From the NCBI GenBank assembly GCA_033032865.1, contig JAWHQI010000099.1, positions 1,745,001 to 1,809,000 of the forward strand: DNA of 64,000 bases, given 5' to 3'. The position numbers and the translations under genes are program-made. The stretch comes from Dactylorhiza incarnata (taxonomy: Eukaryota; Streptophyta; Magnoliopsida; Asparagales; Orchidaceae). Below the pieces are notes generated by a model. It did not search any database. It was not told the origin of the DNA and saw only the letters and a program-made list of their open reading frames with translations. How positions within the stretch are numbered: position 1 is the stretch's first letter; each line of letters starts with the position of its first letter. Below are positions 32,284-43,545 of the stretch, piece by piece.

Positions 32284-33594
32284 TGTTGGATCTTACGGCG
32301 CCCTTAGAGGGGGGGTGAATAAGGGAATAAAATTCTTTTTATAATTTCCAAGATAATTACTAAATTGTTTTATAATGAAAGAGATTGAAATAAACAATTT
32401 AGATTTAGAATTGAAAACTTAGAACACAATATAATAGAGATTACGCCAAATGATACAAATCAAGTAAACACAAAAGAGACATGATTATATATATGAAAAC
32501 GTGTTTACATAAATTTGATTTCTATATCGCTAGAAATCGGAGGCGTACAAATGTAAATTTCTTTTTGTTTACCAATCCTTCTCCCAAGGATCGGAAGGCT
32601 ATCACTTGTCTCTCCCTAGACCAAGCCCAAGCCTATCCTCTAGATCTTCCCAAGATCTAGACGTAGCACACAAGGCCACGATTTCCCACCAAGCCACGCA
32701 AGGACTTGGACGCTCCGCACAAGGAAGCGATTTTCCCCTAAGCCGCGCAAGGACTTAGACGCTCCGCACAAGGAAGCGATTTTCCCTACCAATACAAAGT
32801 AAAATGTATATAAATGAAAATACAAGATAAAATAAGAACTCCCTAGAAATTCAGATCTCTGAAAGGAAGGTTGAAGCCTCGAGATAATCCTTGATGTAGA
32901 AGCGCGTCCGATCTCGTCTTCAATTTCAAACCTTCTCAGCATAAATGGGAGTTCATGAGGTTCTGGAGCTCTCTGGATGGAATGCACTCAGGAAGGGACT
33001 TAGAATCTTTAGTTGTTTTAAATGCACGAACAGAAGGTGTCAATTTATAGAAAATCGCTGTCGGAATTTCCGACAGTGACTGTCGGAATTTTCCGACAGC
33101 GCTAAACTGCCGCTGGAGTGCCGTCGTGGGTGGAGTCGTGGGCAGTTGGTGTAACCGTCGAGCTGTCGCCTGGGCGACATCGATGTCGGATTTCCGACAT
33201 CTCAAAACTGCTTTTCGTCGTGCTGCCGTGGGGGAAAGTAGTTGTAACTTCTCTGCTGTCGCCTGGGCGACAGTGGCTGTCGGAATTTTCCGACAGTGAA
33301 ATTTCCCACATTCAAATTTAGCTCCAGCATGTAGATTGATTCGTTCTCATCTCCGAAATGGGGTGGCACGTTCTGTAACTCTTCCTGGATTGAAAGTTAT
33401 GGTCAATTTAAGATCAGCACACAAAACTCATCCAACCTGAGACTTGTCGTTCTCGGATCATGCCCATGAACGAGGACTTGTCTCCTCATTGAACCTGTAC
33501 AACCTGGCCACTATAAACACACAAAAGACTAGATCAAATACATCATTGTATTTGTTATTCTCAAACCAAGAGATGCGGAAAGCAAGCTCCAACA
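32284..33594 (-). mobile_element. Solo LTR of S1-related copia family, inverted
   Basis: Plus-strand ends are TGTTGGATCTT and AGCTCCAACA, with duplication AAGAA at 32279-32283 and 33595-33599. The segment GGCGCCCTTAGAGG followed by a G tract and TGAATAA near 32297-32323 is the reverse of the S1 LTR terminus, so it is oriented opposite to X. It carries a palindrome array at 33058-33296 and two near-identical 60-bp segments (CTAAGCCGCGCAAGGACTTA type, 32690-32790). Confidence 0.93.
33058..33296 (-). repeat. TGTCGG/CCGACA palindrome array in the solo LTR
   Basis: CTGTCGGAA-T-TTCCGACAG (33058-33076), CTGTCGGAA-TT-TTCCGACAG (33080-33099 and 33277-33296) and GATGTCGGA-TT-TCCGACATC (33182-33201) are perfect hairpins. 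TGTCGCC-TG-GGCGACA occurs twice between them (about 33164 and 33257). Confidence 0.92.
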
Positions 33595-33955
33595 AAGAAT
33601 TCAACAGAATTCGTCGAACGGAGCTCGACGAAATCACCCAAATTCGTTGAACGGAGATCGACGAACTCAGAAGACAGATTTTCAGTATAGTTATTATTCG
33701 AACGGCGCTCGATGAAATAACCTCAATTCGTCGAACGGCGATCGACGAATTCACCCAAATTCGTCGAACGAAAAATATACAGAGAATCTGAAGAACTCTT
33801 ATTCTCAATATACAAAAAATTCTTTTACTGAGTGGATAATTCCTCCAAGGAGATGTCATCCACAAGGTTATAAGGACCAGCCTGAGATATCTTATATTTC
33901 AGAATTTTGTGGAAAAACAAAAAGACCCAAGGTAGTCTGGGTCAAGAACAACTAG
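33595..33955 (+). pseudogene. X gag tail with an in-frame palindrome block
   Basis: After the duplication the gag frame passes through TTCGTCGA/TCGACGAA units (33604-33780) and meets a TGA near 33711. Near 33905-33955 another frame gives KTRPKVVWVKNN then TAG, which resembles the WVPK-type end of Sirevirus gag. So the gag-pol junction region is decayed here. Confidence 0.6.
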
Positions 33956-34619
33956 AATGTTTTCTCTTTTGTAGGTACAGGGCTATCCAAAAATAAAAGA
34001 ACATTGGTACTTGGATAGTGGGTGCTCAAAGCATATGACAGGAAACAAGGCCAACCTAAGCAACTACAAGGAAAGGCTTGGACCCAAAGTTATCTTTGGA
34101 GACTCCAACTATGGACAAACCAAAGGTTATGGACAAATCAAAGTTGGAGCAGTCACCTTCAAAGAGGTAGCTTATGTCAAGGGTCTGAAGCACAATCTCA
34201 TTAGCATAAGCCAGTTATGTCATGAAGGTTATCAGGTAACTTTTAACCATTCCTTATGTCTTATTACCAATAAGAAAAACATAAATGTATTATCTGGTAT
34301 TAGACATGGAAATATTTATTTAGTCAATTTTGACTCCGCCAATTCAGATATTTGTTTATTTAATTCTATAAGTAAAACAAATAAATTATGACATAAAAGG
34401 CTTGGACATATTAACCTTAGAAATATATCTAAGCTTTCTAAGGACAATCTTGTTAGAGGACTGCCTTCTGGTTCATACAAGAAGGAAGGACTCTACAGGG
34501 CTTGTCAATTAGGTAAGCAGACTAGAAGTAGTTTTAAATCTTTATCCAAGAGTGATTCACCTAGGATTTTGTACTTACTGCATTTGGATCTTTTTGGACC
34601 CACTGCAATACAAAGTCTA
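33956..34619 (+). pseudogene. X protease and integrase N-terminus
   Basis: KEHWYLDSGCSKHMTG carries the protease active site DSG. The region continues FGDSNYGQTKGYGQIKV, LKHNLISISQLCHEGYQV. A TGA at 34388 replaces the Trp of LWHKRLGH (TGG to TGA). The integrase zinc domain follows, with its first cysteine changed (YRACQLGKQ instead of CxxC). LDLFGPTAIQSL holds the first catalytic Asp. LTR A inserted at 34620. Confidence 0.88.
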
Positions 34620-34782
34620 TGTAACATCCCCCAAACAAATAGACCCCTAAGTTGGTTTTGTCATGACTAGGTCATGACAAAACCATAGGAAGAGCTCAAG
34701 ACCTTGTGAACATAGGTGAGAAGGAGAAAACTCAAGTGGTCTGTAAATAACAATTTTCAGATACCAATCCTAGGTTTGGACT

Positions 34783-35235
34783 TTAGGACCCCACCTTGAA
34801 CCTTGACCCCACAATATCATCCCTAACCCATTAGAGGTCTCCTTGAAGCACCAGTGACCCATTGGGGTCAACCTAAGAGGCCAATTTGACTAAAGTCAAC
34901 CTTAACCCTAAATTGACCAAACTAGCTCAATTAAGGTCAATTGGCCCCCCACCATGCCAAATTGATCATGCCCCTACTCTTGTATTGGTATTAGGATCTT
35001 AATGGACCAAAACGCCCCATCATGGTGCCTCCAATTTGACCAATTTGCCCTAAACCCTAAATTAGTCAAAGTGCCCTAATAAGGGGCAATTCACCCTCAC
35101 CTTGTCAAATTGACCCTACCTAGACCTTCCTAACCTTTAAGGGAAGTCAATGGAGCCCAAGCCACCCTTTGGTGTCAACCCAATTGGTCAATTTGACCAA
35201 AGTCAAACTCAAGCTTAATTTAGGTCAAAATACCC
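34783..35235 (+). promoter_or_regulatory. W-box-like cluster in LTR A
   Basis: I count 16 copies of TTGAC or its complement GTCAA in about 450 bp, several as TTGACCAAAGTCAA inverted pairs. TTGAC with C or T is the core bound by WRKY factors. Binding is inferred only. Confidence 0.6.
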
Positions 35236-35639
35236 CAATTTAACCTAATCTAGCCCAATCTATTTGGGCTAGGCCCAATTAAGGAGATCCACCATCTAGT
35301 GGGTCTGCTGATTTCTGAATTTACCTCTTGGAATCTGTGTTTGGTGACTAGGAGAGAGAAAAGAGAAGTTTCCCCCAAATCGGAGAGAGAGAAAGAGAGC
35401 ATTCATGGAGATTTATTGCAATTGATCCTTCATTTCCCTCCCAATTGATAGACATTCACCTTCCCCCATCAGTTACAAACAAAATCTGGGGTTTCTATGG
35501 CCAGGGGGGCTGGATTAAGAGAAAATTGGAAGAAACCGAAGTCTGGGTTAATGGCCATTAATGGCTATCAGGAATAAAGACATCCCATCCTGATTGAAAC
35601 CCCCCATTTCCTTCAGTACTCAGAGAGGAAGAGTTTCCC

Positions 35640-36055
35640 CAACCCTCCAGAGAGAATCGTGCAGAGGAGGGCTAAATCGGCATGGCACCAAAAGCTCCAG
35701 GATGGCCATGGCCAACAAGAAAGCGGCAAGGAGCCAAGAACCCAAACAGGTCCGATCCTCTTCTCCTCGCCTGGTGCTAGATCTTTTCATATTTTGGGGC
35801 TTGATCCGTGCACAATAGGGCTCGGATTGTGTTTCCAAAAGAGAACGTTTCGTACTCTTTTTTTTCCTCCTCTAAAAACCAGATCCGACCACCTCCGGCC
35901 GGCCAACCACCCCTATCGCCGGCCACCACCTCAACGAAGGTGGTGGTGGCATTGGCCGGCCGGAAAGAGGCGTAGGTGGCCGGGAAATCGCCCCTCAAAG
36001 AAGCCCAGGACGGGCTGTCGCGAGCCATCCAAAGATTGGGGACGATGATGGAGAG
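35640..36055 (+). other. GC-rich island in LTR A
   Basis: This segment has short open frames on both strands and phrases such as CGAAGGTGGTGGTGGC and GCCGGCC shared with 59180-59300 in LTR B. It may be transcribed leader DNA of the family. The frames are not conserved between A and B, so I call no protein. Confidence 0.4.
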
Positions 36056-36089
36056 CCGTTAGATCTTTTATTTATTGTTTACGATTAAA

Positions 36090-36420
36090 TATTTTATTAG
36101 TCGAACAAAATAATTTGTCGAACGAAAGTTGGCCTGCTTTAGTCGAGCGCCGTTATTAGAGAAATTAGTCGAGCGCTGTTTTAATAATATTAGTCGAACG
36201 AATTTTCAGTTCGTCGAACGAACTGATTTAGTCGAACGTAGTTAGTCATTAATTTAGTCGGGCGTAGATTATAAATTTATTAGTCGAATGAAATAATTCG
36301 TCGAACGCAGGTTGCTCTATTTTCGTCGAGCGTTGTGCATTATTCGTCGAACGCAGATGTGTTCAGCGTTCGTTGAGCGATGTTTTACTTTCGTCGAACA
36401 CAGGTTCAGTTAATAATTAA
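36090..36420 (+). repeat. TCGTCGAACG block in gypsy LTR A
   Basis: About 15 copies of GTCGAACG, TCGTCGAACG, TCGAGCG and decayed forms, on both strands, are packed into 330 bp. LTR B has no such block at the matching place: A and B align again at AGTGTCCAACACCAAAGTTG (about 36506) and its counterpart near 59500. Confidence 0.85.
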
Positions 36421-38503
36421 AGGCTATATTAATTTCTGTCACACCCTTTTTGGTGTAGTTTATTTTAATTATTAAAAATACTAGATCACCTCTGATTAAA
36501 AAGTGTCCAACACCAAAGTTGTAGCCCTTAGAGTCTACCTTAGTTTAAAATTTGATTTCACCCCAGAAGGAGTACTGTAGCTCCCTGTAGAGTCAAAATG
36601 GTGGGACTGGTCCCTAGGGTAGGGCAGTCACTCTTTCTTTCATATCTTTTTATTGGTAGATGTTATGGCCTTGATATTTAAAACCTAGACTAGTCTCTTG
36701 CACCCACACAACATACTAAAAGATGGAATTTTTAGGAGATTCTTTTTCTAAGGTTTTTGAAATAATTTCATAAATCATCTAATAATTAATTAGTGGGTCA
36801 AAAGACATCCAATGCCCTCCAAATTTTGGTGGGTGCATTTTAGTGTTAAGTTATGTTCCAGGTAAAAATCCCAGCCCAGTTGGGACTGTTTTGGTTGGGT
36901 AATTTGTAAACCCAAGTTAGGTCAAGTTGGGACAAAGTTAGGGCATGGTGTTTATCTTGGAATTTTGTGGTCAAATCTCCTCACCATGAGATGGAACCTT
37001 GTCCACTGGTTTAGGATCACCTAAAGTATCCCCATGAGTGGTTTGGGGTGGTGTAGAGGTGATTAAGCCCTAGAACACTAGTTTTATTCCTAGGTGTGCA
37101 TTTAGAACCTTGTGAAGGCCATGTGGCCAAAATTCCCTGGATGGTTATGAAACTTGGTGGATAAGTTCATAGGATATAAATAGGCCCTGGGTAATTTTAT
37201 AAGAATTTTGGGAGCAATTATTCCCTTTGAATTAGGTCATAATCCCTTTAGAGAAATTTCTTATAAGAGATGATTAGAGGATCAAAATGCCTTTTATGAT
37301 GATTAAACTTGGGTAGTGTCTATGCTATCATGATATACACCTTTGGTAATTTTTGTGTATTTAATTGAATGATTTAACGAGTACTTCATTCATAAGACAC
37401 CTATTTTGATTTAGAATTAAGAAAAATAATTGAGGGTGCAATACTCATTGTTAAATTGTGCAAATTGGTGATAGGACATTTCAGAGTATTAGAAAGCTCT
37501 GTGAATTTTTATAGAATTTTTGAAGACTTAAATAAGTAGGCTACTTCACAATTTATTTAATTTGAGGTTTTCTAAAAGTATTTATTTAAGTAAGAAAATG
37601 ATTCCCTTAAATCCTGAAACTTAGTCAGTAGCCTTTTCTGATGAATACAAGAGTTTGGTAATTTTTCCAAAATTTAGTGTTGAGCTTTTTGGTGGTTCCT
37701 TCATAAAACTACAATTTTGGACAAATGTTAAATAATTAAATTAGAGGACAATTTCTTACTGTAAAAATATGATATGATGTTTTTGATGTTATTTAGTCAT
37801 CATAGATTTATAATAATTTTTGGAGAGCCATATCATAAGAATTCCTTATACTTCATGTTCATTTTCAGACCTGGCAAATGTTTGGAGAAATTAAATTAAA
37901 TACTAAATAATTAGGGAAAAATATGATTCTATGGATTTAGTCTTATAACATCATAATAGACCTCCAATAAATATCTTGAGTCAGTTGGATGAATATTTGG
38001 AGTACCTCTACTTTTAGGCTTCATATAGTTAGTTTGGTCTGCGTTTAGTAAAACTGTGAAACTTAGGTTCTTAGTGACATACTAGGTGGTAATGGGGTGA
38101 AAATGGTGCACATGGGTTGGTTAAGTAGATAGGAGTCCACCCCGAGGAGTGTAGGTGATGAGAGTGCACATGGTGGGTTAAGGGTAAGGTTGTGCTTGGG
38201 ATTGACGAAGGATCGTCTTTTCCCTAGCGTGTCTTAAAGCATTTAGGTTTAACTCAAGTGAAATGATAAGAGGGGTGTTCTTACGGGTAGATACCAACAA
38301 CACTAAGTGTCTTGAGAAAGGGAACCTTAGGGTGTCATCCCATTACAGTTCCTAGTACCGTAGCGAGCCCCTTACATGGTAATCCTCGGGAAGTCCAAGA
38401 TTAACCATAAGTCGTAGGAGTAAGAAGTTGGTATACAAGATTAACATAATAATACTCTCACCCACACCCCGTTATCACGGGAATATTAGTCGGTTTGGTC
38501 TTA

Positions 38504-38657
38504 CGAGCGGTAGGCTCGGTGGTTGTAGCAGTAGACTAATTAGTCTGGTGAGCTTGTGACTCAGTAAGGTTTGTGGGTACAGACGGGTTGGTCTGGCGAG
38601 CCGGTGGCTCGGAAGGTTATTGATGATGGGCAAGTTAGCCCGGGGAGCCTATGGCTC
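38504..38657 (+). repeat. Series of GAGC/GCTC hairpins in LTR A
   Basis: CGAGC-GGTAG-GCTCG (38504-38518), TGAG-CTTGTGA-CTCA (38549-38563), CGAGCC-GGT-GGCTCG (38597-38611) and GAGCC-TAT-GGCTC (38645-38657) come 45-48 bp apart. LTR B has one unit, GAGCT-GGA-AGCTC near 61857. Confidence 0.75.
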
Positions 38658-39844
38658 GGAGATAGATAGTAGATCATGTTTGCATGTGCACGAAGGTGGT
38701 GGGTCTTCGGTATTGGACGGTTGTTCACACCGACGTCAATACGTTGACTCGGCAGTGTGGAATTTGCACTTAGCCATAAAAGTCTAGTGGTCCATCCAGT
38801 GAGAGTACGCAGATGCTCCGCTGTTTTACGTTGAGGCATACGATAGGTCTAGATTAGGTAGTGTGAATACCAACCTAGAGGTGGGCGAGGCCCAACCCAC
38901 CGCTTCTGTTTGCCACTACGGGAGTATCCTGGGTGTCTTGCTAGCTCCAAAAAGGGGGAACTAAAGGTCTGTGCGCACATAGTCGAAGTGTGTGAGTTAC
39001 ACTTGTATGAACATAGCATAAACAACATATCTTGCATGTCATAGCATAAACATTGCATTTCAACCCCTACCCCTATCGTATAAATTGGAATGAGACTTTT
39101 ATACGATAGGCCTTGCTAAACGACCCCTTGGTCTATAGGTTTGTATGGGCATTCCTATAAATCAATGGTTACTTTCATTTTATATGCATGTCTTTACTTA
39201 CTGCACTTTACTTATTCTTTACCTGCTCTTACTATGCTCTTTTACTGCTTCGATTATGTACATATATACTTGAGTAGTGGTATAACTCTTCCTATAGATC
39301 ATGCCCCGTCATCTGCTTTTTTATTATACCCCTTGTTGTCCTCCGCTTCATCCTTCCCGCTCGGCGCCTAGGAGTCACCGGGGGAGGGGTGGGGGATTGG
39401 CTTAGTCCTTTTGACTAACGGTCGGTGGACCTTATCATTTTAGGAGACCGCGGCGACGGAGCAGCACCAGAGGCCGGTGCAGACGGAGGCAGGCCAGTGC
39501 AGTACAAGAGCACATGATTCAGGATCAGTGAGTGATTAGGAGTTAGCTTCCGCGAGTGATCTTGTAGTGAGGATATGATGTACTGGGCATGAGCCCTTCC
39601 TTCTTCTTTATTATTGTAACCCTTGTTATCTTTTTATTCAGTTATATCATGTGGACATTTTTATATTTTTCATGTTGATTCTGTGGACTTGTCTTCTTTA
39701 ATGCACTTTTCTTTGTGATCGATTTGGTCGGCAGGATCGGCATTTTGTAGTGGCGACCTTTCCGAGTGAAGGTGTCACTGCAAAGCGGCGGTTCTGGGCC
39801 TAAGACCCGGTGTTTGGAAGAAAAAAATGGGGTCTTACAGTCTA

Positions 39845-40570
39845 GGAGGGAAGCATTATTCTCTAGTTATTGTAGATGACTTCTCAAGATTCACTTGGGC
39901 GTTCTTTCTTAGGAACAAGTCTGACACCTTTAGTGTTCTGATAGACTTTCTCAGGTCCATCAAGATTGAGTACTCAACTCTAGTTGCATTGATCAGAAGT
40001 GATCATGGCACTGAGTTTGAATCTCTTCTGATGAGAGAATTCTGTGGAAAAGAAGGGATCAGGCAATATTTCTCTGCTCCTAGAACTCCTCAACAAAACG
40101 GGGTAGCTGAAAGGAAAAATAGAACCTTAATTGAATCAACAACTACATTGCTTGTTGATGCTCACTTGCCACTCTCTTTTTGGGCAGAGGCAGTGAACAT
40201 AGCAAATTATGTGTTGAACAGAAGCCCGATACATAAGATTAAGGGTAAAACTCCTTATGAATTACTCAAAAATAAAAAGCCTAAGGTTAACTATTTTAAG
40301 ATATTTGGCTGTAAATGCTATGTGCATAACAATGATAAGAAGTATCTCAGGAAATTTGAAGCAAAATCTGCTGAAAGTATATTCCTTGGATATTCTCTTT
40401 CTAGTAAAGCATACAGAGTTTACAACAAATCCACTCTTAAGATAGAAGAGTCCATGTATGTATCCTTTGATGAATTTAATATGTTAAATGAGGAGAGAAA
40501 CACCACCTCTACCAAAAATACTTTGCAGGTTCCAGTTCTATATGAAGAACTCAATGGACTAAATATATAG
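39845..40570 (+). pseudogene. X integrase core and C-terminus
   Basis: Reading resumes LGGKHYSLVIVDDFSRFTWA and includes RSDHGTEFESLLM, SAPRTPQQNGVAERKNRTLI and the copia C-terminal motifs KTPYELLKNKKPKVNYFKIF and SIFLGYSLSSKAYRVYN. The D, D and E residues are present once the part before LTR A is counted. A TAG at 40568 is the only stop before RT. Confidence 0.9.
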
Positions 40571-42370
40571 AATGAAGATTCTTTACTTCCATCATCTCAA
40601 ATTATTGAAGACAGTGAAGAAGAAGATAATCCAGATCTTGCTGACAATTCCAATCAAGTGGCAGCTGATCATATCCCTCAAGTGGAAACTATTGCTGAAC
40701 CAACTCCCACTGTTGACCACATCACAGTTAGAGATCATCCAATATCTCAAGTCATTGGAGATATTTCAGCAGGTGTTCAAACAAAGCATCAACTACACCA
40801 AAATCAGATGCACACTTATTTCCTATCACAAGTTGAACCTCAGTCCATAAAAGATGCAGAACAAGATCCAAACTGGATTCTTGCAATGCAAGAGGAGCTC
40901 AACCAATTTGAAAGGAACAAGGTTTGGGATTTGGTTCCAAGACCAAAAGGCCATCCAATCATTGACACTAAATGGGTTTTCAGGAACAAGCTAGATGATC
41001 AAGGCATAATCATCAGAAATAAAGCAAGATTGGTAGCCCAAGGATATTCTCAGGAAGAAGGAATTGATTTTGATCAAACCTTTGCTCTTGTAGCTAGACT
41101 TGAAGCTATAAGATTTTTTCTTGCATTTGTTGTATTCAAGAAGTTCAAGGTATATCAGATGGATGTGAAGAGTGCTTTTCTGAATGGAGATATCAAAGAA
41201 GAAGTCTATATGGAACAACCACCAGGTTTCATCTCTCCAACTCACTCTTCTTATGTACTTAAGCTTAATAAAGCTCTCTATGGTCTCAAGCAAGCTCCCA
41301 GAACATGGTATGAGACCTTAGCTAATTTTCTTTTGGAAAACAAGTTCTGTAGAGGCATTGTTGATAAAACTCTATTTTTCAGGATACATAAAAATCAAAC
41401 ATTACTAGTTCAAATTTATGTAGATGATATTATTTTTGGCTCTACTGATTCAAATCTATGCAAAAGGGTTTCTGACTTAATGCAATCTAAATTTGAAATG
41501 AGTAGTATGGGTGAGTTATCTTACTTCCTTGGTCTTCAAGTGAAGCAAACTCCAAATGACATATTCATATCACAATCCAAATATGTTAAGGAATTAGTGA
41601 AAAGATTTGGTATGTCTGATGCGTCCACTATGAAAACACCCATGCCCTCCAATGCTGTTGTTGACAATGATAAATCAGGGAAACCTGTTGATCAGAAAGT
41701 GTATAGAGCAATTGTTGGCTCATTACTTTATTTAACAACTAGTAGACCAGACATAATGTTTGCTACATGTATTTGTGCTAGGTTCCAAGTTAACCCCAAA
41801 GAATCTCACCTAATTTTACTAAAAAGAATTTTGAGATATATAAAGGGTTGTCCAAATCTAAGACTCTGGTATCCAACAGCTTCAGAATTTGAATTAACTG
41901 GATTCTCAGATTCTGATTATGGTCGATGCAGAGTAGACAGGAAAAGCATATCAGGAACTTGCCAGTTTCTTGGTGATAGGCTTGTGTCTTGGTTTTGTAA
42001 GAAACAGACATCTATGTCTACATCAACAACTGAAGCAGAATATATTGCTGCAGGCAGTTGCTGCTCACAAATATTGTGGATACAAAATCAACTTCTAGAT
42101 TATGGTATCAATCTAAATAAATCAATTATATTTTGTGACAATACTAGTGCAATATCTATAGCACAAAATCCAGTACTCCATAGTAGGACTAAACACATAG
42201 AAATTAGGCACCACTTTATCAGAGATAATGTGGATAAAAATAAAATTTGCCTACAATTTATTCCTACTGACTTACAAAGAGCTGATATTTTCACCAAACC
42301 ATTGGATGAAAAGAAACATATTTTCTTTATAAATCAGCTAGGAATGATAGATGGAGATTCAATCAATTAA
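40571..42370 (+). pseudogene. X reverse transcriptase and RNase H
   Basis: It is in the same frame as the integrase and open for about 600 residues: [73 protein letters not shown] and catalytic [10 protein letters not shown] (near 41417). RNase H has [35 protein letters not shown] and [13 protein letters not shown], ending with TAA at 42368. The enzyme part itself looks intact. Only the upstream TAG separates it from integrase. Confidence 0.92.
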
Positions 42371-43533
42371 AAAATTTATCTCTTTTATTTATCCCTCACT
42401 GTGTGAATTAAGTTCAGTTGGTTTGTTGTCTAAGCAGCTGAGACAAGCTCTTAGCCTCAACAAAACAACTGAGACAAACTCTCAGTCTCAACTGAACAGC
42501 TGAGACAAGCTATTAATCTCAGCTGAACCGCTGAGACAAGGCCTTGGGCCGCTGAGAAGCTTTCTGGATCCGTTGAGACCAAACCGCTGACGTGATATCT
42601 ATTAGATCCAGGGATCGACGAAGACAAGCTCAATCGTCGAACTGAGATCGACGAAAATTATTTTTTTGTCGAACGCAGTCTGACGAAAGCTAAGTCTTTT
42701 CGACTTCTGATCTCTCTCTATATAATCAAACTTTGATTTCATTTTATCTTTATGCCTACATAAATTGCTTCTCTCTCCAGTTCCTTTGCACTTGATCTTT
42801 TTTTTTTCTTTTGCAGGAACAATGACAATATTTCTTCAAAAAAAATTGCATCCTTCCCTACCTCCTATACAACTGTCCCTTCTTCTAGGGGCCTAGCTCC
42901 AGGTCTTCCTGAAACTAGGCAGGGGGAGATGTTTTGAAGAAGCTCCTTTTTGATAGGGGGAGATGCTTTCCTTTTTGATAGGGGGATATGCTTTTTGTAG
43001 AAGCTCAAGTTTCAGGGGGAGATACTGTATGAAGAAGCAAAAATCAGTTCTTGATGAAGAAGCTCCTTTATGATAGGTTTCAGTTATTTTAAGAAGCTCC
43101 GGCAGTTTCAGTTTGATGACACTTATATGACAGATGCAAATGCAGATTCAGAAATAATTTTTGATAGAGCAGATTCAGTTCAGATCAACAAAAGCAAAAG
43201 CTGAAAAATGCAGATTCAGATTCAACAAAGCAGTTCAGTTATTGCTACAGCTCAGATCAACAAAAGCAAAAGCTGAAGGCAAGGATTTATTTCAGTTCTC
43301 TACAATGTCAGAATTCAGAAAGCAAGAATTTGAAAGGCAAATCACATTCAAGCCTCCTTCAGAGAAAGACAAAAGGTTCTGATTATTTGTTTTTATTATT
43401 TCTATTTTCAATGTAAAATTTCAAAACTCAGAGTATCATATTTTATATCTGCTGAAATGTGTAAAATCTATCAGATATATATGCTCTGTTGTTTATTTTA
43501 TTATTTGATTTTGTCAAATAGTGTCCTAACCCA
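42371..43533 (+). other. X region between pol and 3' LTR: hairpins and polypurine-like motifs
   Basis: There is no long ORF, unlike Z. It holds CTGAGA/TCTCAG hairpins (42425-42590), a TCGTCGA block (42610-42690) and polypurine-like words at 42921, 42954, 42979 and 43013 (AGGGGGAGAT type). A pyrimidine-rich stretch near 42840-42910 could be debris of a third ORF. Multiple polypurine-like motifs are a known Sirevirus trait. Confidence 0.7.
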
Positions 43534-43545
43534 AATAGGGGAGAT
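43534..43545 (+). other. Polypurine tract of X
   Basis: AATAGGGGAGAT directly before the 3' LTR. Confidence 0.85.

Larger units (their letters stand above)
34620..39839 (+). mobile_element. Solo LTR A of a long-LTR gypsy family, 5220 bp
   Basis: The ends are TGTAACATCCCC and GGGTCTTACA. The duplication GTCTA at 34615-34619 and 39840-39844 is perfect, and the X integrase frame resumes exactly. No primer site or coding gene lies inside. LTR B (57931-63202) has the same ends and length but is followed by a primer site, which shows the unit is one very long LTR. TGTAAC...TTACA ends and LTRs over 5 kb fit Tekay/Del-like gypsy elements. It holds a W-box cluster, a GC-rich island, a TCGTCGAAC block, long AT-rich DNA (36500-38460) with no gene, and conserved 3' motifs. 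Confidence 0.92.

Noticed and set aside
35594..36048. Open frames of 74 and 129 codons in LTR A
   Set aside because: Same reason: frame not shared with LTR B, no domain.
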